Notes: generated by a model not told the origin, from the letters alone. Counted from the first letter of the stretch, positions 22,666 to 34,189 are shown. The stretch: 64,000 bases of DNA from Humulus lupulus (GCF_963169125.1 NC_084794.1:116970358-117034357); one strand, 5' to 3'. A program made the numbers and translations.

Positions 22666-23023
22666 CTCCAACGGTGATACAAAAATCGTGCCAAATTTAG
22701 CAAATGCTAAAAGTTGTATTAAATTTGGCACAAAATATAGCATGGACCAAATTTGGCCCACAATAAATACGACTTTTTTTTATATACTCTTTTTCCACTA
22801 ATTACTCTTGTTTATATTAATTTAATTTAAATCCTTTTAACATTTTACTTATTTATTTAATAATTTTTTTATACACTTTCAATAAAAAATAAATGATTAT
22901 GTTGACTTTTTAAGTTCATTTGCATCAAATGTATTAGAGCACAGTTGCAAAAATTAGACTAAATATAATATTGACTCAATTTTTAAGCCAAATTTGGCAC
23001 AAAATTTACACCATCAATTGGTG
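22666..23023. mobile_element. MITE-like element with imperfect inverted ends
   Basis: The left end (CTCCAACGGTGATACAAAAA) pairs imperfectly with the reverse complement of the right end (CACCAATTGATGGTGTAAAT). Both continue into GTGCCAAATTT-type subterminal motifs. The middle is AT-rich without ORFs. A related left end occurs at 39960. The target duplication is not clear, so the superfamily is left open. Confidence 0.45.
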
Positions 23024-23040
23024 ATTGTCTTAAGTTAGGG

Positions 23041-23218
23041 AGGTAAAGTCTACGAATGACGACGACCTGGGCATCACCCAACTATGACCTCGCCGATACC
23101 AGAAATGGCGGCGTCCAAGTGAACAAGGTGGCACTTAACGATCTCAAAGGGGTACTAGGCAATCTTGCTCATCTCAACCAGCTTGGTCCACGCTCGCTGG
23201 CACGTCATCATATACAAA
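23041..23218. other. GC-rich, coding-like fragment of unknown origin
   Basis: This ~180-bp island is clearly richer in GC than the AT-rich MITEs on both sides. On the plus strand, an ATG at 23056 opens about 55 codons containing NYDLADTRNGGVQVNKVAL. The minus strand also reads partly open (LVEMSKIA, then VKCHLVHLDAAISG after one stop). I do not recognise either product. It may be a captured exon piece. Confidence 0.3.
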
Positions 23219-23234
23219 ATTAGATATAAAATAA

Positions 23235-24104
23235 GTTTTTTTTTTCAGCTGTAGTCCCCATTCTTTATACTTTGTAACGCTTTGGTCCCAAAAGTTGATC
23301 TTGTATCAGCTAGGTCCCCAATCTTTTCAAATCGTAGTATTTAGGTCCCTAAATGCTACTTTTTTTTTATTATTATAAAATAGATAAAAATTACAAAATA
23401 AATGGTGAATCATTCTTAAAATATTTGGACATTTAATTTATGATAATAATAAACATAACATGAGAAAACTAAATATTTTCATGGAATTTTTAAAAATATT
23501 TAATATTTCTATAAATTAAATTAATATTTTATTAAAAAAAAATATTCTTACCTACATTGTTGTTTTATAATTAATATTAATAACTATATTATTATTATTA
23601 ATTTTTATTATGTTTATGTTTGTTCATTACATACATTTTTTTTTATATTTTTAATAGTGTATATAAAGATATTTATGTGCATATATATATATATGATTAG
23701 TTATAAGTTACATTATAGAAAAAATGTACAAAATAAATATGTATATGATAAATATTGATAATCTCGTGATTGTTCAGTTATTAATATTAAAAAAATATAT
23801 ATTAGAATTTTTTTAATTGAAAAATTAATTTAATTTTAAAACTATTAAGTATTTTTTAAAATGTGATGAAAATATATATTTTTCAATGTCATGTTTGGTA
23901 TTGTCATAAATGAAGTGGTCTAATTTTTTTTAAGATTGATTTACCGTTTTTTTATATTTTATTTATGTATTTTGAAATAAAAACAGTATTTAAGGATTTA
24001 AATGATACAATTTGAAAATGTTGAGAACCTAACTGATACAAAATCAATTTTCGGGAACTAAGTATTACAAAATATAAAAAATAGAGACTAGCTAAAAAAA
24101 AAAC
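23235..24104. mobile_element. MITE with ~120-bp terminal inverted repeats
   Basis: Bases 23235-23357 and the reverse complement of 23984-24104 align along nearly their whole length. Shared phrases include TTGTATCAG(C/T)TAGGT and CATTTTCAAAT-type blocks. The ~630-bp core is very AT-rich and has no ORF. Long TIRs without coding capacity fit a Mutator-type MITE, but AT-rich flanks hide the expected 9-bp duplication. Confidence 0.65.
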
Positions 24105-24249
24105 TCATAATAATTAAAAATAGTAATTGTGGAAAAGATTAAAGAAAACATGCAGAGTTGGAAAATGTGTCACCTTGTAACTTTCTTTATTATTTATTAT
24201 ATCTGTATTCTCACGTGTCTAAAATGATCTCCAAGAAATATAGATTATT

Positions 24250-24510
24250 ATATTCCAATTTAATGTCTTTCCTAGGAAGATGTGAAATACATTTAACATC
24301 TCCACGTAAAATGTAATTTTCTTTAAACAAAACTATTTAAATATTATTTTTATGTCTTATTTAATATTTTATGTCTTCCCAAGTAAGACGCAACAAAATA
24401 TTTTTTATATCTTGTAACGTTAGACATAAAATGCTCAATCAAGTTGCCCGATATAAAATGGAGTCTTTATTTTTTTTCTTTCTATAAATTGTAGCAGTGT
24501 GTTTAAGTTA
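24250..24510. repeat. Possible CACTA-end relic
   Basis: Repeated TGTCTTnCCnAGnAAGA and TTTTATGTCTT motifs in both orientations resemble the subterminal repeats of the CACTA element at 10800-10930. The right edge (TTGTAGCAGTGTG) is only loosely like a CACTA terminus. Degenerate. Confidence 0.28.
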
Positions 24511-24929
24511 TAATTTAGGGGTTTTGACTTTTATGAAAATAAACAAAGAAAAATGTATTTCACCATAAATCAAATTTTTATTTGAAATATATGGTTAATT
24601 CACTGTATCATTTATTATTTCAAATATATGGACTATTGAGCCTTTCATTATTGTCTCCACTAGCCCCGCTGTTTATCTAGCACCCATTCTTACTTGGGTC
24701 TAACTGGTATCGTCTATGGTTGCTATTTGAACTTGTGTCAACCAATGAACTTTGTTGTAATCTTGATGGTGGTTTGACAAAGGGTAAAACATTAACTTCT
24801 GAACCTCATTCATTAAAAAATTGTTTTTTGATTTTAAAAGCTAAAATCTATATTTTGAAAATAAATAGGTGTGTTGGGATGGTTTTTAGAAAACAATTCT
24901 TAAAAAAAAAAATTACATAAAACAAAAAA
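24511..24929. other. AT-rich stretch, nothing recognised
   Basis: No supported coding or structural feature. The short ORF at 24720-24920 is AT-driven and matches nothing I recognise. Confidence 0.4.
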
Positions 24930-25440
24930 ATTTGGGAAAAAAAAAATATTTTATGTTGTTTTCAATTTTTTTTTTTGCTATAGTTTTTTTTTCCACTTAT
25001 ATCAATTTTTTAATTTATTATCTCACATTATTTATTCTGACATTACTTTCTCTCGCATCATTTTTTTCTCTCATCACTTTCTCTTACATCAGTTTCTTTC
25101 TGATCACTTTCTCTCTCTCCTTATTGTTTCTCTCATCACTCTCTTTCTCACTATTTTCTCTCTTCTCACTTTTTATTTTCTCATTTTCTCTCTCATCATT
25201 TTCTACCTCATTTTATCTCTCATCACTTACTATATCTTCATTTTTTCTCTCTCAAAATTTTCTCTCATCACTTTTCCTCTGTTCATTTCTTTGGCTTCAC
25301 TTTCTTCTCATCATTTTCTCTCTTATTTTTTCTCGTAATAGAATCTCTCTTTCCTCAAATTTTTTTATTATTATTTTTTCTCTCCTTATTTTTCATCATT
25401 TTTCTTTCACATTACATTATTACATTATTTATTACAAAAT
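24930..25440. repeat. Long pyrimidine-rich low-complexity tract
   Basis: About 500 bases of (TCTC)/(TTTCTCTCATCA)-like sequence with a strong strand bias, directly left of the Tat LTR. The 172-residue Ser/Leu/Phe ORF at 24932-25450 is a translation of this simple sequence and not a gene. Confidence 0.8.
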
Positions 25441-25444
25441 TTTC

Positions 25445-26047
25445 TGTTGACCCTGATTTTGGGCAACTGACACGGAGTCAAAATACGTTTGACGTGGATG
25501 AACGCGTTGAAAAGAACGTGATGACGAAAATAATAAGAACACGATATTTTATAGTGGTTTGGCCCCAGGATCTGGTAATAACCTACGTCCACTTAGATTG
25601 TTATTGATGTGAGATCCGAAGGAGTGATCAAAGAACTAGGGTTCAATGAGTTTCACCCACCTCTCAAGAACAATACAATATGATTGATATGATAACTCTA
25701 ATCCCAAGCGATTTAGAAGTCTGAAAAAGAAAAAGGATGATCCTCTTCCCTGAGCCCTCTTCTTCTATTTATAACCTCAGGGAAGATTTACATTAATTTG
25801 TTACAGATATTATTTCCTAAATAATCGGATACTGGGGGAATCATGGGAGAGAATTTCGGATTCTATCATAACTGCCTAAGATTTCCTCCGTGTGTTACGT
25901 GCATACAACCAGACTGGTCGTATGAAAAGACCGATCGCATAATGCCGAATGTCTTCCTGGTCGATAGTCGAACATAGGTTTTGCCAGGTGTCAGCCACGT
26001 GCAATTAATTCCTGCCATGTCATTCACTTCTGATTTTTGGGATAACA
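25445..26047 (-). repeat. 3' LTR of Tat copy 1 (603 bp)
   Basis: The plus strand reads TGTTGACCCTGATTTTGG at the left end and TTTGGGATAACA at the right end. It is clearly related to the LTRs at 40438 and 55078. A minus-strand TATA box (TATAAATA, rc of 25766-25773) marks the LTR promoter. Confidence 0.9.
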
Positions 26048-26062
26048 TTTGCCCCCCAAGTT
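26048..26062 (-). other. Polypurine tract of Tat copy 1
   Basis: On the minus strand AACTTGGGGGGCAAA abuts the 3' LTR. The same tract is present next to the LTR of copy 2 at 41027-41041. Confidence 0.8.
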
Positions 26063-26277
26063 TGTTTAGTGCGACCAGTAATAAAGAAACTTAAGGGAAC
26101 AACCGTTCGTCTTCCCACGTCTGTCAGAGTCCCCGTGCATTTTCGGAAACCGTGTAATAATTATGTCTAATCAAGCCTTTTCGGTTTCCAAAAAGGCAAT
26201 CTGACGGCTTGTCCACTTCCCCACGTTTCGAAAGTGGGAAGTGATGATTACCGCCTTTTTGTTGTCCCTTCGATCTC

Positions 26278-26285
26278 TATAAATA
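26278..26285 (+). promoter_or_regulatory. TATA box of the antisense gene, Tat copy 1
   Basis: TATAAATA in plus orientation lies ~230 bases inside the element from the LTR and opposite to pol. Downstream come a plausible leader, a 5'UTR splice donor (CAG/GTAAG at 26443/26444) and the antisense coding exons. Copy 2 has an AT-rich TATA-like stretch (around 41258-41267) at the matching site. Confidence 0.6.
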
Positions 26286-26896
26286 GACCTTTCTTCTCTT
26301 TCAAGAAATTTTTACCCATCAACTTTGCTAAAATCTTCAAGAACTCGCACCAGTGTTCAGAGCTTTCGAAAACCAGTCCGACGTCGTGCCGCAGGTCTTC
26401 CGACTCAAGTTTTCATCTTTCTCTGAATCCTCATTTTGCCCAGGTAAGAACTTTGTTCTTTAAGCTTTTTATTACGCCATGCATGCCGTTTTGGTGCTCT
26501 GCAATTTCTGTGTTCTTGAATAGGGCTTTAAGGGTTTCTTGGTATAAGCCATCTATTGCTGGGTAAAAATGCGTTTTTATGCTTTGCGTAGATCAGGACT
26601 ATAGTTTGATAGTGAGGATCTCTGGTTTAGGACGTTAGGTTGATGAAATATTCAACCTTTAAGCTAGGTGAAAAGACCAAAAAAAAAAATTCCTGCCCTT
26701 CAGGAGTCGAAAAAGTTCTTCTCAGAAAACATTTTTCTTTCCTTTTTGTTTCTATTCGTCTTTTAAACTACCCACGTTGAAGTTAGTGTAGGACTAGGAT
26801 GTTGTTGGTTATTTAGGCACGAGCAACGTTATCCCAGATTTTCCCACTACTTCGCGGATTGTGTCTTATCTCCTCCATTGTCTGTTTGCAGTTCAT

Positions 26897-29487
26897 ATGC
26901 AAGACCCTTGGGGGGGAGAAAGAACTATCGAAGACGAACTCTTGGCCCAACTGCTCGAGGGCGAAGAAAATCCATCCACGCTGATTCCAGAAATTCCATT
27001 TTCACGCCCTAACCCAAATCCTCCACCAGCTCCTACTCAGAAAATGGCCAGAACAAAAACCAAGGCCAGAAAAAGACGCAACCCTTACTCTCCAAGTCAG
27101 CCTCCTGCTGATGCTCCCTCAACCAGTGGTCGAGGTGAATTCCCTCCTGAAACCGAAGTCCAGAGGCGTGCCCATCCTCGTCATGCCGACCAGCCGGCCG
27201 TCGAGTGGCATGTGGTACCCCCAAGTACGGTGAAAATTCGCATGATCATCAACTATTTAAATAAGTACAATCTAACGGTGATAACACTAGTCAGACCTTC
27301 CATCGACCAGCGAGCCAACCTGCCAGGGGGGGCTTATAGCGCCTGGTCGAGATACCACATCGAGGCGGGTGCTACCCTGCCTCTTCATACATTTTTCCAA
27401 GGGTTGGTAAACTACTTTGGGGTAGCCCCTTTTCAAATTACCCCGAACGGGTATAGGATGCTGGCCGCGCTCTATATCCTTTATAAACTCAAGAAATGGC
27501 CAGCTCCTTCTTCTCACGAGGTCAATTATCTGTTTGATCTCAAGTCCAACCCCAACCAAGATGGTACGGGGTTTTTCCACTTTTTCCACCAGGAGACCGG
27601 ACGCACCTTTCTGTCTGACACCACTCACATCTCCAACGTGGGGAAGTATCATCATGAGTACTTCCTTACGCCTGACATTGCCGCGGATAATCATGCCTTC
27701 ACTCGAGGAGGTAAGGAAAATAACGATCCTTAAAATAGTAGTTCCTGCGCTTTAAATCTTTCTTGTCGTAATACTCCACTGTTCCATTGTGTTCCAGGTC
27801 CATGGCTACACCCGACCCCCACTCTAGGAATGGAGTCGAGGGCAGCACTCTTAGCCAGTACGCCAAATGCTGCTAAGAGTCTAAAAAACTTGATCAATGA
27901 GGCTAACCTTAGGTTGGCTGGCCTTAAGGGTTCCCAACCTGTGAACAGTGAACCCGCGGCAGGTGGTGCTCACGCTGATGTGGGAGCTGAGCGGGGACCC
28001 GAGCAGCAACCTCAGGCGCCTCCTCCTAGAAGGAGGCCAACTGGGGTTACAATCAGGGAACCTGTTTTTCCCCATCGAGCAGCAGAACCTTCGGTCCCCA
28101 AGGGCAAGGGGAAACAAAAGGCTGTTGAGCCTACTGAACAGTCTGATGACTCATCGGAAGTAAACAGTATATCATTGTCGTTTTTGAATAATCTGCCAAT
28201 TCCTTCCCATCTATTTGATGGGGACGGCAACTTTAGGAACGCCCTTTCTTTAAACTCAGATTTCTTCCAGGAACTAGGTAGTTCAGTAGATAATGTTACG
28301 ACCAGTAGGTGTAGCTCGGGTATTTTATTTGTAATCCTTTCACTTTGATCTCTGCTCCTCGTGATCCTTTAATCTAACTGTTTGAATTGTTTTCCTTTGT
28401 GTAGGTATGGACTCTGATGACTTCTTCGAGCACTATCAAACTGCTGCTGCTACCTCTGTCCCGAAGGACAGCAAAAGGGCTCGAGGGGAAAGGAGTAAGA
28501 CCCCCTCAAAGAAGGCTCGAACAGAGGACACTCCCGGTGCCGGCCCTTCTAAGGAGAACACGACACCTCCGCCTCCCACCAAACAGTCGTCGCCTGCTCC
28601 TGCGAATCCACAGCCCTCTTCTAGGGCTGCTGGTAGAGAGAATCTGGACAATGCGTCCGGAGGCTCCCTGTCCAGCCTCGTGGTTGGGTCGGCCAGGGAA
28701 AGAATCTACAAGCTCTCCAAGCACAGGCGCAGCCAGGCCGCCATCAATGAAACCGCCTCAATGACGGCCGATCAGATCATCAACCGAGGGTTGAACGAAA
28801 TAGTCAGCGTAAGTTAATTTCTGTTGTTTCATCCTTTATTCTGACTTCTATTCCTTACTTTTTCGTTTTTTATTTTTTGTTCAGGGACTGCTGTCTCTAA
28901 CTACTGGCTGGCGCTGCACTGGGGCGCTGGTTTCTCACGAGCAGAACTTTGACTCCAGGCTTGCTTAGTCCAAGCAAGCACTTGAGGATGAGAAGAAAAA
29001 GCTGGTCGAAGAGAACAAGGAGTTGGCTAAGCTGAACGAGCAGCTATGCGAGGACCAAGCCGCTCTTACCCAGGAGCTTCAGGAGAGTCAAGAGGCCCGG
29101 AATAAAGCCATCGACGAGCGGCACAAATGGAAGGAGAACTACATACTCAACACCCAAGAGTGTAAACAGCTCACACTCGATCTGACCGCCAGCAAGGATG
29201 AGGTAAAGAAGCTTGAGGAACGGGTGCGCGAGCTCGAGGAGGACAGAGTTAAAACTCTGAAGAAGTACAAGGAAGCCACCTTCCTCTGCTTCTATGACTT
29301 CTGGAAGCCCAATCGGGAGGCAGACATTAGCTATCTCTCCGAGCGGTTGCAAAGGACGTTGATGGCGCAGTGTGCTGCTCGGCTGGAGGCAGAAGAGAAA
29401 GCCAAGGCCCAAACTCCCGCTGCTGATGTCGTGGCTGACCAGAATGCTCCTAATCCAGAAGACCCTCCTGCCCCCCAGCAAAATTAA
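26897..29487 (+). CDS. Spliced antisense ORF of Tat copy 1 (Transposase_28-like domain), one in-frame stop
   Basis: This gene lies on the strand opposite gag-pol, between integrase and the 3' LTR. Coding exons inferred from matching GT/AG sites and phase are 26897-27710, 27798-28319, 28405-28808 and 28885-29487. A non-coding first exon ends at 26443. They join in frame to about 780 codons. The N-terminus is MQDPWGGERTIEDELLAQLL. Residues ~110-270 contain LPGGAYSAWSRYHIEAGA and APFQITPNGYRMLAALYILY, matching the putative gypsy-type transposon domain (Transposase_28 family). Then come Pro/Arg/Lys-rich low-complexity segments and a long coiled coil in the last exon with CFYDFWKPNRE near its end. 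One TAG at 28966-28968, replacing an expected Gln, interrupts the last exon; otherwise the frame is open. The function of such antisense ORFs is not established. A nuclear or regulatory role is only a guess. Confidence 0.75.
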
Positions 29488-30207
29488 TATTTATATATTT
29501 TTTTTCAACTTTTATGGCCCACAGGTCTTTTTGTAAAGACAATCTTTTTTCTTTTATTGCTGCGAGGGCAGCTCTTTTGCTTATGCTTGAACAATTACAT
29601 CCGAGCAGTACTGCTCGCGGTGTAAAGGATTTTTTCCTTTTAATTTCATACTTACATCCAAGCACTAATGCTCACGGTGTAAACGTTTGCCTCTGATATT
29701 ATAATCTTTTATTATAATACCTGTTCGCATGACCGAACTTAGCATAGTACTTTGGTTTACTTTTTTCAAAATATTTTTGAAAAATGCTCTAAGTACCGAA
29801 GCATGCTTTCACTTATTTTGTTCATGTGTTTACATACCTCATGGTGGTACGCTTTGCTATCGATGTACCTTATATGCCCCTCAAGTGATCGAGGAGCTTT
29901 AGGTCCTTGGTCACTTTCCTTGACCACGACCTGTGCGATGCAAAATTTAACACTTGAAATACAGCAAAACAACACACGTAATGAACAAATACTTGTAAAA
30001 ATAAATTTACAAAAGTTGGCAAGAATGACTGGCTGCGCACAGTCCCTTATAATCTCGTATTAAAAATGGACTAAACATGTCTTTACGAGTGATCTTAAAA
30101 AAGATCTTATATTTATAAGCGATTAGCCATACAACGTGGCTAACCCTTTTTGCAAAACTTGTAAAAAGTAGAATTTAATACAAGCCAGTCCTTTTAAAAA
30201 GGACTTT
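29488..30207. other. Convergent spacer between antisense gene and pol of Tat copy 1
   Basis: About 720 bases between the stop of the plus-strand antisense gene and the stop of the minus-strand pol. It holds two copies of an ACATCCnAGCA...GGTGTAAA repeat (29588-29619 and 29651-29682) and an AT-rich stretch where both transcripts probably end. It is conserved in copy 2 (46054-46735). Short ORFs here are not supported. Confidence 0.6.
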
Positions 30208-32130
30208 TTACTGATAATACTTGCGCAGGTGTTCTCCATTCCAGTAGCGTGGAACGAGATCTCCGTTTAGGCGTGCAAGTTTATAGGTGCCCTGGTGAAG
30301 GAATTCTTCAATCTGGTACGATCCTTCCCAATTGGGTCCGAGCACTCCAGCAGTGGGGTCGCGGGTATTCAAGAAAACTCGTCGTAGCACCAAGTCACCG
30401 ACGTTGAATTTTCTTTCTTTTACTTTCGAGTTAAAGTACCGGGCGACCTTTTGCTGGTACGCAACGACTCGGAGTTGGGCTTTTTCTCAGATTTCGTCAA
30501 TTGAGTCTAGGGACTCCATCATCAGTTGGTCATTCTGGTCCTGGTCGTATGTTATGCGTCGATGTGAGGGGGGATCTAACTCGACAGGTAACATAGCCTC
30601 ATATCCGTAAGCTAAGGAAAATGGGGTATGACCTGTCGCTGTTCGGTGAGACGTTCTATACGACTAGAGGACTTCAGGCAGTTGCTCTGGCCATGCTCCT
30701 TTAGCATCTTCAAGCCTCTTTTTCAGGGTGTCCTTAAGAGTTTTATTCACAGCCTCGACCTGCCCGTTTTCTTGGGGATGCGCAACTGAAGAAAAGATTT
30801 TAATAACTCCATGCCTTTCGCAAAAGTCGGTGAATAAGTCGCTGTCAAATTGGGTTCCGTTGACTGAAACGATCTTTCGGGGCAAACCATACCGGCAAAC
30901 AATGTTCTTGATGACGAAGTCAAGAACTTTCTTGGTAGTTATGGTAGCGAGTGGTTCAGCTTCGGCCCATTTGGTGAAGTAGTCAACTGCCAAAACTGCG
31001 TATTTAACTCCACCCTTTCCCGTTGGCAGGGATCCAATCAAATCTATCCCCCATACTGCAAAAGGCCACAGACTCTGCATCTGTTTCAACTCGTTTGGAG
31101 CTGCTCGGGGAATTTTGGAGAACCTTTGACATTTATCGCATCTTCGCATAAACTCCATTGAATCTTCATTCATAGTCGGCCAGAAGTAGCCTTGCCTTAG
31201 AATCTTTTTTGCCAAACTCTGCCCCCCAGCATGATCTCCACAGAAGCCTTCATGCACCTCTTTCATTAGTTCCTTAGCTTTTTCTGGTGTAACGCACCTG
31301 AGTAGTGGCATGGAATATCCTCTTCGGTACATAACACCATCGACCAGTATGTACCTAGCGGCTTGCCTTTGCAGAGTTCTGGCCTTGTTTCTATCTGTTG
31401 GTAATATACCTTTTGTCAGATACTCCAAGTAAGGCGCCATCCATGTATCCTCCATTCGAATTTCCATACTGGCTTCAATTGCTCGTATGCTTGGCTCACT
31501 CGATCTTTCTACTAGCACAATATTCAAGGTGTCAGCATCTTTCGCGCTCGCGAGTTTGGCTAAGGCATCTGCATTTGAATTCTGATCCCGCGGTATTTGC
31601 CGGAGGGTATACTTCGAGAATTGGGCTAGCAGGTCTTTGGTTTTATTTAAGTAGGCCACCATTTTTAGGCCTCGTGCTTGATATTCCCCTATAACTTGAT
31701 TCACTACCAGCTGTGAATCACTGTAAATATCAAGCGTCTTTATGCTCATGTCTTTCACCATTCTCAACCCAGGGAGGAGTGCTTCGTATTCGGCTTCATT
31801 ATTTGACGCGGTGAAGTCGAACCTAATGGCGCAGTGAAATCGATGCCCTTCTGGCGTTATCAATATCACTCCTGCTCCTGCGTGGGATTCGTTGGACGAC
31901 TCGTCCGTGAATAACTTCCACGGAGGAGATTTCTCTTGAGGCTCAGGCGCACCAGTCTGTTTGCACTGCTCGCTGTCTGGGAGTTCGGTGAACTCTGCAA
32001 TAAGATCAGCTAAGACTTGTCCTTTTACTGTTGCTCGCGGTGAATACGTGATATCGAACTGCCCTAGTTCGACCGCCCATTTTAATAAGTGCCCAGCCGC
32101 TTCTGGTTTCTGGAGGACTTGCCGAAGGGG
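30208..32130 (-). pseudogene. pol: Second RNase H and integrase of Tat copy 1
   Basis: Downstream of RT, the minus strand encodes the end of the first RNase H and then a second, archaeal-type RNase H (NNEAEYEALLPGLR; DIYSDSQLVVNQ; IPRDQNSNADALAKLAS). Integrase follows. In the 401-residue frame at 31869-30664, the zinc-binding residues are H206, H213, C244 and C247. Of the catalytic triad, D276 and E372 are present, but position 336 is Val (codon 30862-30864) where Asp is expected, at the usual 35-residue spacing from E372. The frame is broken by TAG at the RT junction (32131) and after LPEVL (30661), then runs to a stop at 30208 with the tail GEHLRKYYQ. Integration activity is expected to be lost. 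Confidence 0.85.
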
Positions 32131-33300
32131 CTAGTCGGTTAAAACTGTGATAGGATGGGCTTGGAAGTAAGGGCACAGTTTCCTTAAGGCCAGGATTAAG
32201 CAGTATGCCAACCTTTCGATGGGTGGATATCTTAGTTCTGCCCCGATCAACCTTTTGCTCACATAATAAATAGCTTTTTGTAGGCCTTCTTCCTCTCGTA
32301 CTAGTACCACACTAGCAGCAACTTCAGTGATCGCCAGGTAAATGAACAAAGTTTCTCCTTCGATTGGCTTTGATAAAATGGGAGGCTGTGCCATGTGGGC
32401 TTTCAAGGCCTGGAAATCTTGCTCGCAGTCTCCTGTCCATTCAAACTTCTTATTGCCCCTAAGTATATTGAAGAAAGGGGCGCATTTGTCTGTTGACTTT
32501 GAAATAAATCTACTTAGGGCTGCGATTCTCCCGGTTAAACTTTGTACATCTTTGATCTTTTCTAGTGATTTCATGTCGATTAGGGCTTTTATTTTGTCGG
32601 GGTTGGCCTCGATTCCTCTTGAATTTACAATGAACCCCAAAAAATTCCCTGATCTAACTCCGAAGGAACATTTGAGGGGATTTAACTTCATCTGGTATTC
32701 GTTCAATACATCAAAGCATTCTTGTAAATCCTTCACATGTCCTTCTGCCTTTTTAGACTTTACCAGCATGTCGTCCACGTATACCTCCATGTTTACTTCG
32801 ATCAGCTCTTTAAACATGTGTTTGACTAGCTGCTGGTAAGTCGCACCTGCGTTTGTCAGTCCGAAGGGCATTACTTTATAACAGTATAAGCCCGTATCAA
32901 TCCGAAAGCTGGTGTGATCCTTGTCAGGGGGATGCATGCTAATTTGATTGTAGCCCGAATATGCATCCATGAAGGAAAGGATCTCCTGTCCTGTAGTAGC
33001 ATCGACCAACTGGTCGATTCTTGGGAGTGGGAAGCAGTCCTTTGGGCAGGCTTTATTGAGTTCTGTAAAATCCACACAGGTTCGCCATTTGTCGTTAGGC
33101 TTGGGAACCAGCACTGGATTGGAGACCCACGATGGATAAAACGCTACCCTGATGAACCCATTCTCCTTTATTCTTTCGACTTCTTCTTTTAAGGCTCTCG
33201 ACGGATCTTTATCCGGCAGCCTTCTTTTTTGCTGCACGGGTGGAAAAGTCTTGTCTATATTCAGAACATGGCAGATAACTGCAGGGTCTATCCCAGCCAT
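32131..33300 (-). pseudogene. pol: Reverse transcriptase and RNase H of Tat copy 1
   Basis: A 389-residue open frame holds most of the RT and the start of RNase H. RT motifs are present: KWRTCVDFTELNKACPKD, SFMDAYSGYNQI, FGLTNAGATYQ and the catalytic YVDDMLVKS. The connection domain and first RNase H (KFEWTGDCEQDFQALK; VLVREEEGLQKAIYYVSKRL) follow, and a stop at 32131 cuts the frame after ITVLTD. The RT core itself looks intact. The same region in copy 2 is broken at YVDD. Confidence 0.88.
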
Positions 33301-33327
33301 GTCTTTGTGCGACCAGGCAAAGACTTC

Positions 33328-34026
33328 CTAGTTCCTCCGCAAAAATTCCACCAGTGCATTCTTCGTAGTTGGTTCTAGGTTTTTCCCGACCTTCACGACT
33401 CTGGTCGGGTCTTTTTCGTCGAGTTGGACCTCTTTCAGGTCCTCGACGGGTCCAACGTTCTCTTCAAAATCCCCAAATCGAGGATCTAGATCTCTATCCT
33501 CACTTTGGGCAACACCCAATTTGGTGACTTCATCACCGGATTGGGCTTGTGTATCAATTGCCATCTACAACCTATCTGAGGTAGTGCTCTTTGATGTTCC
33601 CTTTTTCGCCTTCGTCACTGAGGCGTTATAGCATTCTCTGGCCTCCCTCTGGTTTCCCAACACGCGTCCTACCCCTGCGTCTGTCGGGAATTTCATGGCC
33701 AAGTGCCACATGGAGGTGACGACCCATAGATCAACTAGTATGGGCCTCCCAATGACGGCATTGTACGCCGAAGGACAATTGACTACTATAAAAGTAGCGA
33801 GTAATGTCCTGGTAGCAGGCGATGTACCTATCGTCACTGGCAGTCTGATTGATCCGGCGGGGGCGAGTCCCTCACCAGAGAAGCCGTATATTGTTTGGTT
33901 GCAGGGCTCCAGGTCCTTAACGGACAGTTTCATGCGTTCCAGCGAAGACTTGTACAAGATATTCACCGAACTTCCTATATCGACCAGCACTCTCTTCACC
34001 ATCATGTTGGCCATTTGGATATCCAC
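33328..34026 (-). pseudogene. pol: Aspartic protease region of Tat copy 1
   Basis: The frame 34026-33565 encodes a retropepsin-like domain. The active-site loop reads VLVDIGSSVNILY (Asp at 33979-33981), whereas copy 2 has the canonical D-T-G-S. The flap-region phrase AYNAVIGRPIL is present. A stop at 33565 separates it from a short linker (33564-33328) leading into RT. The Thr-to-Ile change in the D-T-G loop would probably impair cleavage, from family knowledge. Confidence 0.85.
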
Positions 34027-34189
34027 GACCAGCGGATCAGAATGTGGGAACCGAACATGTTGGGCATCGCTTATCAGAGAAGGTTATTTCTCCATTTTCT
34101 GACCGAGCCTTTTTTGGCGCACGGTCCTCCACAATCATCATCTCGATGTCCGGGTCGTGGCGCAGAGTCCGAGCGTATCATTCCCTAGC

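Noticed and set aside
24932..25450. Large Ser/Leu/Phe-rich ORF that looks like a membrane protein
   Set aside because: It is the translation of a pyrimidine-rich simple sequence; no domain, start context or homology supports it.
27287..27694. Minus-strand ORF over exon 2 of the antisense gene
   Set aside because: It is a shadow of the plus-strand Transposase_28-like exon, and the matching minus frame in copy 2 is not better conserved.
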